From Wurfbainia villosa (Eukaryota; Streptophyta; Magnoliopsida; Zingiberales; Zingiberaceae), in NCBI GenBank assembly GCA_025175895.1, contig CM046003.1, positions 29,967,245-30,031,244 of the forward strand: 64,000 nucleotides of DNA, given 5' to 3'. Made by a program: the position numbers and the translations under genes. The notes under the pieces are model-generated. The model did not search any database and was not told the DNA's origin. It was given only the letters and a program-made list of their open reading frames with translations. Shown here piece after piece: positions 22,101 through 33,940 of this stretch (positions within the stretch are counted from its first letter, which is position 1; each line of letters begins with the position of its first letter).

Positions 22101-23764
22101 TCAGGAGAGTCCAGCTGCCAAACCCCCTCATCGCGAAAGTTTAATAATTATTCATTTTATGGTTTTGGACATTTGGATTAGAAGATATGTTTAGGACTGA
22201 AGTTGGATTTGTGTACTCATGGATTTTTGGTGTCCTTATGAACCTTTATTCGGATTTTATTTCGATTGGTTTTGGTTGGGTATTCCTACCCAGATGGCAG
22301 AAGTGGTAAGACTAGTGATTGTAAATTGTTTACCATTTATTTTGATTGTTGGCCTGAGGCCTTATTACCTGCGTGTGTTGTTTGGATTCCGGTCGTGTTG
22401 ACCGATGTATAGTGGCTATGTAGGCATTGTATATAAGTTTGGTATTGTCACAACACAGATGGAGATGTCGCCGATTTTTGTCCATGACTCCCGGCGTGAT
22501 GTGTCCGCTTACCGGCAGGGAGGAGCGGTAGTGATTCTGACGAGTTCAGCTTCTTCACCGGCATTCCACTCCATTCCGACGACCGGGATTAGGCCGCTCT
22601 GTCTCCATAATCATCCATCAGCTGTTGGGATTAGGCAGTTCCGTCAACCATCCGTCGGTAAAGAGACTCTCCACCACTGTTCCGGCTTTCCACTTCATTC
22701 CGGTGACCGGGATTAGGCCGCACCGCTTCGACATTCCATCCACTAGCTGTCGGGATTAAGAGCTTTGCCATCCATCCACAAATGAGCAAGATTCGCGATT
22801 CACCTGGGCCACCACGAGGATTTCTGACAAGGATTCCATCCACAGGAGGCCGGGATTAGGCAGCTCCATAATCCACCGCTGGAGGGGTCAGTTCGGGTTG
22901 TTGTCACCGTCCTGGAGTTATCGGTTGCTTCTATTTGGATTTATCCATTTAATTGGATAGTTTGCTTTGTTATGTTTGTTCGGTTATGGTTATTTTGTTA
23001 TGTTATGTTTGTCATGTTCAATTTTGTCTTTAGTTTTTAGTTATGTTTGACCACTGTGTCGTATAGTGACAGTGCGGTGCGTGGTTGAATTACTTAGGTT
23101 TATTTCGTTTAGTTTTCAGTTATGTTTGATCATCGTATGACAATGCGGTGCATGATTGAATTGTCTTAGTTTGTTTAGTTTAGTTTTCAGTTAATCTTTG
23201 ATCATTGTGTTGTATAGTGACAGTGCGGTGCTTGGTTGAATTGCTTAGGGTTATTTCATTTAGTTTTCAATTAATCTTTGACCACTGTGTCGTATAGTGA
23301 CAGTGCGGTGCTTGGTTGAATTGCTTATGTTTGTTAGTTTAGTTTTCGCCATCATTACATGTGACGCGTGTCGAATTGTTTATGTTTGAATCTTTGATCA
23401 TCAGGTATAGTGACCGTGATTTACTTGCTTTTGCACATTATGTTAGTTTCCCGGGAATTGTTAATTAGTAGTTAGGTTTATTTCTTGCAGGTTTAATTTT
23501 CCTATATGTTAACCAGAATTATTTGGCTATTGTATCGTATAGTGACAGTACAGTGCATGGTTGAATTATTCTTGCATTAGGGTAGCTTCAAATAATTATT
23601 TTGATAAGTTGTAGAAACCCCACAGTGTTTACTTCTGTTTAAAAACAAACGTTCAGCCATTATGTTCGTTGGGAGACGATCCGAGTCAGCCCTATATTGC
23701 ATTATTATAGTTAGGGGGTTCGGTAATTAATTTATAACGGTACCACGATAAATACCACTTACCA
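19131..23764 (+). mobile_element. Athila 3' LTR, interrupted
   Basis: 19131-19707 and about 22496-23764 together match the 5' LTR. The break falls after 'gttcggtcag' and resumes at 'cttaccggcaggg'. One array unit near 23340-23400 is decayed. It ends in TTACCA before the target duplication. Confidence 0.85.
19708..22495 (+). mobile_element. Solo-LTR-like insert in the Athila 3' LTR (Gypsy, Tekay-like)
   Basis: About 2.8 kb absent from the 5' LTR. It starts '(g)gttaaatacgggaaaatt' and ends near '(c)ggcgtgatgtgtccg', resembling decayed TG/CA ends of large Gypsy LTRs. It has a CpG-rich core (19930-20400) and the block 'ttctttgaacttaccccgtt', seen in Del/Tekay LTRs. No internal coding sequence is present, so it looks like a solo LTR. 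I could not find a convincing target duplication, and the borders are good to perhaps ten bases. Confidence 0.55.
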
Positions 23765-25708
23765 ACCACCACTACCCTTGAGTGGTCGAGTGTGCTCCAT
23801 AGGGATGACACGAGACTCTCTCAACAAGGGAGATATAGTAGTCAGCAAGCATGTAGTGCGATGATAAAAAAAAATGAAATTCATGTAAGTACAGTAATAA
23901 CTATACAACAATAATATATGATCATAAACAGAAATCTAAATCATAACCAATGCATATAAAAAAAATAAGTATAACGGTACCAAATAAAACGGATAGCAAA
24001 AGAGACTATATAGACATCAAGTAGATCATCTCTAAGATCACGTGGATAAGTATCAAGCACAAAAAAAATATTGAATGGAGTCAAGATAAAGATCCTAATA
24101 TCATATCCGTTCATGCACTAAGATAAAAAATCTACAAGAGTCAAAGGAAGAACTACCCACATAATAAGCAGATTGTGCTAATGGTCTTTGCGCCCGCAAA
24201 TCTACTTGAATCAAGGTCTTGCACATAAACATAGAATAAAACAAAATTCTATTCATACATCCAATGATCGATTCTTATTACCTCGGTTAATCTACCCTCA
24301 TCAATACATTATCCCCTAAGCTGATCTAACTCCATTATTATCAATTACCCCATAATATTTGAAATCAACAACATACTATACAACTACTTGGACTTTCATC
24401 ATGATATCCAACTAAATAAAATTATCCAAATCCACACAACTTGCTTAGCTTCACTTCCTTCTTGATCCACAATTAAAGTAGCAATCCTTGCTCCGAACAC
24501 CCTTTTCACCTATAAATCACAACCACAACTAACACCAGCCTCAACAATCCCAACATCAACAATTACATAGTATCTAAGCTTACCTAGCCTCATTCCCATC
24601 ATCCCTCAACCGATCTGAAATAAAATCCATCCACTGGAATCGTCCACAGTGTCCTGAACTCCTTGAAATTACAGATTGTCCCAATGCACAGATCTATGCT
24701 TTGATTGGCAATCTTAGTAGTAAAGAAAGAATTCCAACACAAGCTCAGAAACCACCAACAACTCATCGACACAAACAAGCTAGGCAAAATGGAACGAGAT
24801 CTGATGAGTGTGGCTATCAACAGGGACATCAAGTTGCTACTATAGCCGAAGCCCGACAGCCGACAGATGGAGGGAATTGGTAGAAATCAAGTGGCGTTGC
24901 ATCCTCGCAGTGGAGATCAACAACGACATCGATAGCAATCCAGAGGTAAAGCTCGCGTCGTGGCTGGACTCGCAACCATTGGCTGCGACACACACACATA
25001 GAAGAACTGATGGCACCAGAGGTGGCACACTAGTGAGAGGATGGTGCCAACGACGCTGGGATCGCAGGCCGACGAAGATGGGGAAGGCGATGCCGAGCTC
25101 GAGGTGGAGATTGACAATGACAAGCTAGGCTCATGCAAAAAGATCTTGCGACGAGAAGAGAGACGGTGATGATGGATGAGGAGGAAAGAGGGCGACGACG
25201 ATGAGTGAAGATCTTCAACATGGCGGCGATAATCGATGCAATCGAATCGAAAGAAGAAGGATAGCGGAAGGAAAGGGCAGAAGAGGTAGATCGGCTTGCC
25301 AACAAGGCAGGCGACGATCGGGATGGCGGCGGCAACATCGATTGGACCTAGCAGTGGCGATGAGGAGAGGCACTCGATCAGGAGCTTGGAAGAAAATGAG
25401 GATTTGGAAGATGAGGAATAAACAACGGAAGAGAAGAAGCAAAGAGGAAGCGGGGATCGAGGAAATTGCAACTGCGGCATGATGGAAATTAGGGCATAGG
25501 AGAAAAAGAAGCAAAAAATGAAGGAAAAGAAAAACTATTAACTCCTAAATATCTGATAATCCAAATAGGTTTCTCAAAGCCTATTAAATCTTTTCCTGAG
25601 GCTGTCATATAAATTCAATTTAAATCAAGAAAAAAATTTCTAAAAATTCTATAATGAAATTTCTTAATTAACCAATGCTATTTTATTATTTTTTTCCGAT
25701 ATCTTATA
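23765..25708 (-). mobile_element. 3' LTR of the Tekay-like element, proximal part
   Basis: It continues the match to the right LTR (about 30940-33149) without the SINE. It includes the GC-rich block with GAGCGACG-type CpG sequence at 24900-25480, where long minus-strand ORFs arise from composition. It ends TTATA (25704-25708), against TTACA in the other copy. Confidence 0.85.
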
Positions 25709-25722
25709 TTCTCCCCCACCAA
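25709..25722 (-). other. Polypurine tract of the Tekay-like element
   Basis: On the minus strand GGTGGGGGAGAA lies directly before the LTR start, which confirms the leftward orientation. Confidence 0.8.
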
Positions 25723-25890
25723 TAAAAATTTGATCTCTAAATTTCTTACCCAAGTACAATAAATAAGTCATACTAATCCACTCACATACTTCGAGAAAAC
25801 TAGGAACCTCATAACCTACATGGTTGATGCATAGGAACTCTCCTAATCCTATATGGAAACTACAAGGTGGAGGCAAAATTCTGCACATCT

Positions 25891-26004
25891 TGTTGATGCA
25901 ATTGGCCCAGGTCACGATTGACCGGACTCGAGTTTGACTCAAGCGATGTTTTGATATTTGACATGAAGGTTTGACATTGATGTCTGATTATATTTTGGGG
26001 AGAC
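25891..26004 (+). repeat. Duplicated 5' end of the Copia solo LTR
   Basis: 25891-25955 (TGTTGATGCAATTGGCCCAG...) is repeated at 26005-26070 (TGTTGGTGCAATCGACCCGG...). The second copy continues into the normal LTR. Because the target duplication flanks the outer copy, the duplication was present at insertion or arose during later recombination. Confidence 0.75.
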
Positions 26005-26094
26005 TGTTGGTGCAATCGACCCGGGTCATGATTGACCGGACTCGAGTTTGACTCGAGGGGGATTTTGATGGTTGATTGGAGTTGACCATGTCAT

Positions 26095-26410
26095 GGAAAG
26101 TCCAAGTCTTGAGTACTTGTCATGTAAAGTCCAAGAATGAGTCTTGGCAAGGAAAAGTCCAAGCATGGGTCTTGCCATGGAAAGTCCAACATGGGTTGGC
26201 AAGTAAAGTCCAAGGGTGTAGTCTTGGTCACGTAAGTCCAAGGGTGTAGTCTTGGTGGTGAAAGGGGTTTGAGTAATTAGCATTTGGAAAGTCCAAGGGG
26301 TTTGATATTTGCAGCGTAAAGTCCAAGGGTGAAGTCTTGGCAGCATAAGTCCAATGGTTGGCGACATAAAGTCCAAGCGGAGTCTTGGCAACGTAAGTCC
26401 AATGTATCTT
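26095..26410 (+). repeat. AAGTCCAAG tandem array of the solo LTR
   Basis: About twelve copies of '(T)AAGTCCAAG' separated by 'GTCTTGG' motifs correspond to the inverted array at 2040-2400. Confidence 0.8.
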
Positions 26411-26624
26411 GGTGGTGTAGACACCGTTAGCATGATATAGCCGATGGAAGCACCTGAAGGCTAGCGTATGGATGAACAAGTCATGGATGACTTGGAGGGA
26501 TCCGATAGGCGTGAGGCTGACAGAGGTGGCTAGAAGGCTTAGGTCTAAGCTATGGGTGGTCTAGCGAGTATGGGGGCACCATACTTGGGTTAAACCTTAT
26601 GTTTGAGGTTAAAACCTCATGTTT

Positions 26625-26960
26625 GAGGTGTATCAGTCGACTGGTACATGTGACAGTCGACTGGTGTGAGTCAACTAGGGTTTGACTGTGGGAAATGTCC
26701 TAGCAGTCGACTGCCAAAGGTGGGCAGTCGACTGATCAAGGTGATCAATCGACTGATGGCCGAAATTTCTGACACAGAATGTTCTCTAGTCGAGTGATCA
26801 GCCCGACCACTCGACTGGTTGAGACATCAGTCGACTGATGGGTTTGGTCAGTCGACTGATGGTGTATCTGTTGGATTTTTCCAGCGTGGATGTAGTCGTT
26901 GTCTCACGACAATAGTGGCATCAATCGGCTGATGGTCCCAAGCAATCGACTGATAGACGA
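26625..26960. repeat. Cluster of CAGTCGACTG palindromes
   Basis: At least nine exact or one-off copies of the 10-bp perfect palindrome CAGTCGACTG (SalI core GTCGAC) lie within 340 bases, mostly followed by A, G or T and 'ATGG/GTG'. The related LTR at 1034-2496 has fewer copies. This is non-random and typical of the LTR, not of its host site. Confidence 0.85.
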
Positions 26961-29947
26961 AAATCTAGCCCGATTGTAGGTTATAAAAGCAGCTCAGAAG
27001 AGGGATTTTGGTAGCGATTTCTTAGGCATTTTTGAGGCGATTTGCTGGTGCAAATCAAGGTCTTCAAGAACAGTTCAAGCGATCAACAAGCAAGAAATCC
27101 TAAAGCTCTTGTAAAGTTGTTTTCTTTACTTGTAATTGCATTTTATTGTTATATCTTGCTTGTATTTGTTTCTTACTATTGTAAGAGTTATTGTACGAGG
27201 TTTCTCCGCCTCCGATGTGTTGTCGAGAAGGAGTTTATTATTTAGTGGTGTTTGTGGCATCACTAGAGCTCTTTAGAGCTCGATCTGTGGAGTAGGAACC
27301 GTTTAGTTCCGAACCACGTTATATCTTGTGTAGTATTTCTGATTGTGTCTCGTGTATTATTTTTATTATTATTATTCCGCTGCGCACTAATACGATTTGT
27401 AGACGCAATCGCGAACAAATTCCATTGACGCATCGAAACGCGCTATTCACCACCCCTCTAGCGGTCACCGAATCCTCAACACATCTAACAACTCTACATT
27501 GTATTCCATCACCAATCGAATGATCATCCTGCTTGAGGCTAAAAAATTTCCTGATGATGAGACACACAACCTGACACAAGGAAATACCTTTTCTCTGCAT
27601 CAATAAAAGTCAAGTATTCAATAATGCCATTCACAGTTATCTAACCAGGCTCAAGCAACTCAATGGTCACAAATATCGCTTATAAAGATGATGTCAAACT
27701 AATACAAATACTCCATGAGTCCTTGATTCCTCAAATCTAGGAATATGAATGAAGCACTAGTAAATGCAAACAGCATCACCAAAACAATTAATGTTCACAC
27801 CGAGTGCGAAATGTCATCTTTTGCACATCTATATCTTCCACTCTAAGCTAATGATATCTCGATCCTAAACTAACCCTAGAGTATACACAGATGTCCTTTA
27901 GTTAATCTAAACAGATCATCTATCTACAATAGAGGATATTCATTCTCAACGGCTACTGCATAAAGTCATCGACAATCGATGCATAACCTCATAAATCCAT
28001 CTTTTTTTAACAAAGTCTTGGATCCTCCCAAGGAGAAATACTGAGATAGATAAATCCCTCATCCCATATCTACTATAATCGCAACCTAAGTTCTTCCAAA
28101 TTCACATAGTGTCATCCGGTATAGGGTCTTCGATACCAGAGTCATTTCCGGAGTTATTTTGATCACATACTCTGCTTGCCCATGCAGTGGCAAGCTTGGG
28201 AGTTCATCTGAAACTACATTCGAATACTCTCAAACTATACGCACATCTAAGAGGCTGACATACTAACATTCCCAAAATTTAGATATCCATAGGGATATGT
28301 CTGCAGTAAAGGAATGTCTATCGAAGTCTAAGGGCATCCCTTGACTTCTTGGTTGTTGGTCAACATCTCACTTGATGGTAAAGATACCACCAACCCACAA
28401 AGTCGATGTATAAGAACTCTCCTAATCCCATCCAAAATCACTCTAAACTTAACGAAGATGAACTACCCATATCAATCAAGATATCTGCTAAGATAATATT
28501 CCGAATGACCAATCCTTCGACCTTTCATGCCTCCTCTCGAGTAATGATATAAACACATCCAACTTCTGTTCTTGACGACTTAGTTCCTGTAAGTGCAAAA
28601 GATTGCCCTTAGACGGTGTCGGTGTAGTAATCCGTTCTTTAATGATGATTTCTATTGTCGAGGTTGTGGATCGTCCTCCCGAAGACAATATCAATGGTCT
28701 TCAACTAGTCTTCAAAGTACACCCTCTCATCATATATATACTGGTTGCCTACTGTAGAAGCAAATAGACTGATCCAACTAGATAATCTGACTTTGCATGT
28801 CTTCGTGATCTATACTGCATGCACATAATCTTTTCGGAGTCATTCTTCTGATTTCGCTAATAAGCATGAGAAGGTTCTGATGATCTACCGTTAGTCTTCT
28901 GTGGTTGGAAAGTAGCTCATGACCCATGACTCCGATCTTACTCTTTTTATCCAACATTCGGAGGCTTCTGATTCCAATATTTGACTTGCAATGTCTGCTT
29001 ATCAGTCTCCAACTCTTAAAACACTTGTGCAGAGTCATTTATATACTCATGACTCAATCAAAGGCCTACTAGTAGCAGCTCATAGAAGATCCAAGCATCC
29101 TGATCCAAATGTAAGACATCCATTCATCTTCTTGAGCTATTAGGTAGGCGTAAACTTTGCAAGTCTAACGACCCTGCATGGTACTCCCATTACCGAACGA
29201 TCACCCTACTTGAAGCTCAAGAATTTTCTGACAATGAGTCAAAGAAAGTGATGCAGGGAAATACTCTCTCACAATATTACTAAACTGTGACCAAGTGATA
29301 TACTATTCCCCGAAGATTATTTTCTACATCTTCAACCAAATAACGACCTGATCTCGAAAATGGTATGCAACTAACTTTACTTTCTTTGCATAACACAAAT
29401 TAAGTACTCAAAAGTACCTTCAAAGTTATAAAATCATGCTCAAGCAACTCAAGGATCATAAATCTCTATGAAACACCATAAACTAATCCTCCACTATCTG
29501 CGTCAACAATAGGATACACGTCTTGTCCATTACCTCAGATAATGATCTGACTAGCATAGTTATTGAAAATCTCTAAGACTGTAATCTTTGATCTCCAATA
29601 AAGGGTGACTGTCTAACCTCCACTTTCCGACTCGGTATCAGTCAGCTCTCCAAGGTAATTCACCTTTTCGAAAGCAGGTACATGTCTAATGGACTCAACA
29701 TGTCGTTTCCGTGATCAACCCACACTACGACTACAAATAGTAACTAACACACTATATGACATTCCCTGTTATGAACAACTAAATGTATAATCAACAGTAA
29801 GATATATAATCACCATACTATACCTTACATCCTATTGCTCGGAGATGTCCTACCGCTTCCAGTCCCAAAACTCACAAAGACAAAATCGAGTAAAACAAAA
29901 CTCAATGTCCGAATGAAATAAAATCCGAAAGTGGACTTCACAACCTA

Positions 29948-29960
29948 GGCTCTGATACCA
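29948..29960 (-). other. Primer binding site of the Tekay-like element (initiator tRNA-Met)
   Basis: On the minus strand TGGTATCAGAGCC lies seven bases inside the 5' LTR end at 29968. Confidence 0.9.
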
Positions 29961-29967
29961 ATAAAAT

Positions 29968-32900
29968 TGTCACGCCCCAGGGGTATACTTGTCCGTCAAC
30001 TAGAAGGTACCCCCTAGTGACAATATAAGATACAACATTGATACAAGGCGCAAATAGCTATTGTCCCACATGTTATATACAATATCAAAGTAAAACAGTC
30101 GAATATGCATGACTTTAATTCAATCAGAAAACATAAACGAACAAGTTGATAACCACGGATACAAAATACTAAAGCTCAACCTTAAAATACATATCAAAGT
30201 GTGAACAACATACATATCGAAATGCGAAACAATAAGGAAGTAAAAATCCAACATCTCGATGTGAGGTGGGACAGACTGGCAGAACTCTGAGCATTAGAAC
30301 AGATCCTCAATCATCTATCTGCTACTTGGGCGACAAAAAACCCAAGTTCTTTGGTAGTGAGTAATAATACTCAGCGAGTATAGAGAAGATAGTGCATGAA
30401 CTAAATGTACATATAGAGGTCAAAGGATATACAGTCTTACAAGAAAATATCAACTGAACAACAAAAAGAATATAATAAATCCATGTACTAACCTGATCCT
30501 CCTGGTATAATGTATCGAACAAAAATAAATAGAGATTTGTAATAGTATAGCTCATGGCCATTGAGCAACATAAGACAACATAAAAAATGCAAATGACATG
30601 AATGACTATGTACAAACATATGCAACAATCATAGCTCAAACATAAGCAACAAATCACAAGCATATGCAATATATCACCAATATGTACCACACACATCACA
30701 ATGCATATGCATGGTCACTGTCTGCACCTCGCTACCATGACCCCGATGTATGGCTTGGGTCGACAGACACGTGATAACTGCAACCAACTCCGACTACCAC
30801 TAGTCTTGAGTGGAACTAAGTGGCTAGTGTATAATACCTATCTATCTATATATCATGGGGTCCCTGCTGCTCGCAAATCTAGCTATCACTACTTCTGAGT
30901 GGCTGAGTGGGCACGATAGGATGAGCACTCACCTCCTCCCTGAGTGGTCGAGTGTGCTCCAGAGGACTGACACGACTCTCTCTCAACCACAAGGGAGATA
31001 TAGTCGTCAACAAGTATGTAGTGTGATGATAAACAAAAAAATAAATATGACATTCATGTAAGTACAGTCATAACTATACAACAATAATATATATAACTAT
31101 ACAACAATAATATTTGATCATAAGCAGAAATCTAAATTATAACTAATGCATATAAAAAAAACAAGTATAATGGTACCAAACAAAACGGATAGCAAAAGAA
31201 ATTGTATAAACATCAAGTAGATCATCTCTAAGATCATGTGGATAAGTATCAAGCACAAGAAAAATATCGAGTGGAGTCAAGATAAAGATCCTAATATCAT
31301 ATCCGCTCATGCACTAAGATAAAATACTTACAAGAGTCAAAGGAAGAACTACCCACATAATAAGCAGATCGTGTTGATGGTCTTCGTGCCGACAAATCTA
31401 TCTTGAATCAAGGTCCTGCAGATAAACATAGAATAAAACTAAATTATATTCATACATCCAATGATCGATTCTTATTATCTCGATTAATCTACCCTCATCA
31501 ATACATTATCCCTTAAGCTGATCTAACTCCATTATTGGCAATTACCCCACAATATTTGAAATCAACAACATACTAAACAACTACTTGCACTTTCATCATG
31601 ATATCCAACTAAATAGCCCCTGCGGGAAGGGGCTAGTGGCTAGTGCATGCAGAAAGTTGTACAAATGGACAACGAGTCAATCCCTCGCAAAAGCGAGTTC
31701 CATCCCTCCATGCGCTGGTTACTAGTCTCGAGGGCCAAAGGCCCACCGTGATTTACCTCCCTTACGATGGCCCAAGGGCAGGCTGGTAGGGGCCGCTAGA
31801 TTGACGATTCCAACATTTTGCATAAATGATATCCAACTAAATAAAATTATCCATATCCACACACCTTAGCTTCAATTCCTTCTTGATCCACAATTGAAGT
31901 AGCAAACCTTGCTCCGATCACCCTTTTCACCTAGAAATCACAGCCACAACTAACACCAGCCTCAACAATCCCAACATCTACAATTACATAGTATCTAAGC
32001 TTACCTAGCCTCATTCCCATCATCCCTCAGTCGATCTAAAACAAAAACCTTCCACTGGAATCGTCCACAGTGTCTTGAACTCCTTTAAATTACATATTGT
32101 CTCAGTGCACAGATCTATGATTCGATTGGCAATCTTAGCAATAAAGAAAGAATTCCAACACAAGCTCAGAAACCCACCAACAACTCATCAACACGAACAA
32201 GCTAGGCACAATGGAACGAGATTCGATGAGTGTGGCTATCAACAGGGACATCGAGTTGCTGCTATAGCCAAAGCCCGACAGCCGACAGATGGAGGGAATT
32301 GGCAGAAAACAAGTGGCACTGCGTCCTCACAGTGGAGATCACCAACGACATCGATAGCAATGCAAAGGTAAAGCTTGCGCCGTGGCTGGACTCACAACCA
32401 TTAGCTGCGACACACACAGAAGAATTGATGGCAATATAAGCAGCACACTAGCGAGAGTGCGGCGCCAACAACACTGGGATCGCAGGTCGATCGAGATGGG
32501 GAAGGCGACGACGAGCTTAGGGTGGAGATCAGCAACGACAAGCTAGGCTCGTGTAAAAAGATTTGGTGAGGAGAAGAGAGACGGTGATTGTTGGCCGAGG
32601 AAAGAGGGTGACAACAACAAGTGAAGATTTTCAACATGGCGACAATGCTCACTACCATCCAATCAGAAGAAGGGCGACGAAAGGAAAGGGTAGAAGAGTT
32701 GAATCGGCTTGCTGGCGAGGCAGGCGACGACTGACATGATGACGACGATGGGGCGACAACATCGATCGAACCCGACAACGACGATGAGGAGCAACGAGAG
32801 TTTTAAAGAAAATGAGGAATCAAAAAATGGGGAATAAACAATGGAAGAGAAGAAGCAAAGGGGAATCGATCAGGGAAATTGCAACTGCAACATGAGAGAA

Positions 32901-33149
32901 GTTAGGGCACAGGAGAGATAAGGAAAAAGAAACAAAAAAATGAAGGAAAAGAAAAATTTGGTTTTCGATTTATAACTTAGACTAATTAAACCTATCAACT
33001 CTTAAATAGACTTTCTCCATACCTATTAAATCTGTCCTTCCCTCGACTGTTATATAAATTTCATTTAAATTTTAAAAAATATCTAAAAATTCTATAACAA
33101 AATTTCTTAATTAACCAATGCTATTTTATTTTTTTCCCGATATCTTACA
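29968..33149 (-). mobile_element. 5' LTR of the Tekay-like element
   Basis: 3182 bp including a 210-bp SINE and its 18-bp duplication. Sense start is TGTAAGATATCGGG at 33149 and the end is GGGGCGTGACA at 29968. The left LTR (7498-8498 plus 23765-25708) is its partner, and many substitutions separate them, so the insertion is not recent. Confidence 0.85.
31616..31825 (+). mobile_element. SINE (210 bp) with perfect 18-bp target duplication
   Basis: The insert starts GCCCCTGCGGGAAGG and ends TTTTGCATAA. ATGATATCCAACTAAATA precedes it (31598-31615) and follows it (31826-31843). The partner LTR at about 24400 has the same target once and no insert. A-box-like (TAGTGGCTAGTGC) and B-box-like (GCGAGTTCCATCC) pol III promoter motifs lie near the 5' end. 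The 3' half shares 'GATTTACCTCCCTT' with the minus-strand element at 60293-60470. Confidence 0.85.
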
Positions 33150-33853
33150 GATGAAATAGAAAAGAGATACACCTTTTGAATATTTTTAAACTTTGGGACA
33201 CCTTTTGAGCAATCCTAAACTTTAGGTTCACCATTTGATAAATTACCGAACAAAATTTGTTCGTCTCTATTTATAAAATAGTCAACCAATTAGTTAATTA
33301 ATTTAAAAGTAGTCAATTGATAATAGTTTCAATTGACTTAAGAAACACTTTTGTTGTTACAATAGAACAACTAATTTGTTGATAAAGTACTTTGAAGTTG
33401 AAGTAAAAGGTGATACTCTCACCTCAAAAGACCCCCTCAATCAGTTTCACAGTCCAATGAAATTACGATATCCTTAAAATTAGCAAAAATAAAAGAGGTA
33501 AAAAATCCAGACTTCGTCCAATGAAATTCGACCCATCTTATTGGAACAAATGGCCTCTTGCTAACCACAAGGGTTGTCTCGTGAGAACAAATAGCCAACT
33601 TCTCAGGCTTATAGAAGTGGCATATTTAGACAAGTAATGGAGATGTTAAGCTGTGAAAGGAACCTAAATGTTTAGGACCTCGTTAAATTACGTTGTTAGT
33701 ATTGACTGAATTGCAAGTTCCCTCACAAAATGCAACTGCTAGATTCAAGTCCTGACCAGGTCAAGGTACATCAAGACCATTCCAATCGGCTCAAGTCTCT
33801 TACTCATCCAAATTAAGAGCTAACTCTGTTATTCTCTGCGGTTTGCCAGCAAA

Positions 33854-33940
33854 CTACCAATTAACAGTTAGGAAGTAATTCAATATCTGCGTCGATACAA
33901 AATAAATATATCTTACCATACGATGATATAACATAAGGAC
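33854..33940 (+). repeat. 87-bp direct repeat, copy 1
   Basis: Identical to 34073-34159 over 87 bases (starts CTACCAATTAACAG, ends CATAAGGAC). The copies are 219 bp apart, start to start. Confidence 0.95.

Larger units (their letters stand above)
8499..23764 (+). mobile_element. Athila-type Ty3/Gypsy element, rearranged, with captured host gene pieces
   Basis: The LTRs begin TGATAG (8499 and 19131) and end CGCTTACCA/CCACTTACCA (10393 and 23764). The primer site is complementary to tRNA-Asp, as is usual for Athila. Gag and integrase carry Athila signatures. Flanks are GCCAC (8494-8498) and ACCAC (23765-23769), a target duplication with one mismatch, and the uninterrupted LTR at about 30930 shows the target without the insert. 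Internally two extra LTR 3' fragments sit between gag and pol, most of the reverse transcriptase and RNase H is missing, and a host-derived insert precedes the 3' LTR. All coding parts have stops or frameshifts, so the copy is dead. Confidence 0.85.
25891..27481 (+). mobile_element. Copia solo LTR with perfect target duplication
   Basis: It starts TGTTGATGCAATTGG and ends CCTCAACA, flanked by CATCT at 25886-25890 and 27482-27486. It matches the LTR at 1034-2496 (opposite orientation) along its length but carries an extra copy of the 5' end (see next entry). No primer site, gag or second LTR is present, so it is a solo LTR left by LTR-LTR recombination. It includes the 'ctgtggagtaggaacc' block and the 'cgctattcacc' end common to the family. 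Confidence 0.9.
25723..29947 (-). pseudogene. Decayed interior of the Tekay-like element
   Basis: After removing the Copia solo LTR, about 2.6 kb remains. Minus-strand pieces such as 'KGISLCQ', 'REFSSLKQ'-like and 'GDRSV' resemble Gypsy gag, but there are many stops and no zinc knuckle, protease, reverse transcriptase or integrase that I can identify. Two blocks (27487-27850 and 29169-29600) are diverged copies of each other, so the gag-like region was tandemly duplicated before decay. Function is lost. Confidence 0.5.
7498..33149 (-). mobile_element. Tekay-like Ty3/Gypsy element (chromovirus type), nested and decayed
   Basis: Sense is leftward. The 5' LTR is 29968-33149, the primer binding site is 29948-29960, the interior runs to 25709, a polypurine tract lies at 25709-25722, and the 3' LTR is 23765-25708 continuing at 7498-8498 (split by Athila). 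LTR ends are TGTAAGATATCGG and GGGGCGTGACA (left copy mutated to TATAAG and GGGGCATGACA-like). The flanks read GATAA (7493-7497) and GATGA (33150-33154), a 5-bp target duplication with one mismatch. The interior is only about 2.7 kb after removing the Copia solo LTR and has no intact reverse transcriptase or integrase, so the copy is non-autonomous. Tekay/Del affinity is inferred from LTR end sequences and layout, not from a chromodomain. Confidence 0.75.

Noticed and set aside
24917..25482. 187-codon Ser-rich minus ORF and partners
   Set aside because: It lies inside the Tekay-like LTR. The equivalent region of the other LTR (32400-32780) keeps only fragments, so it is not conserved coding.
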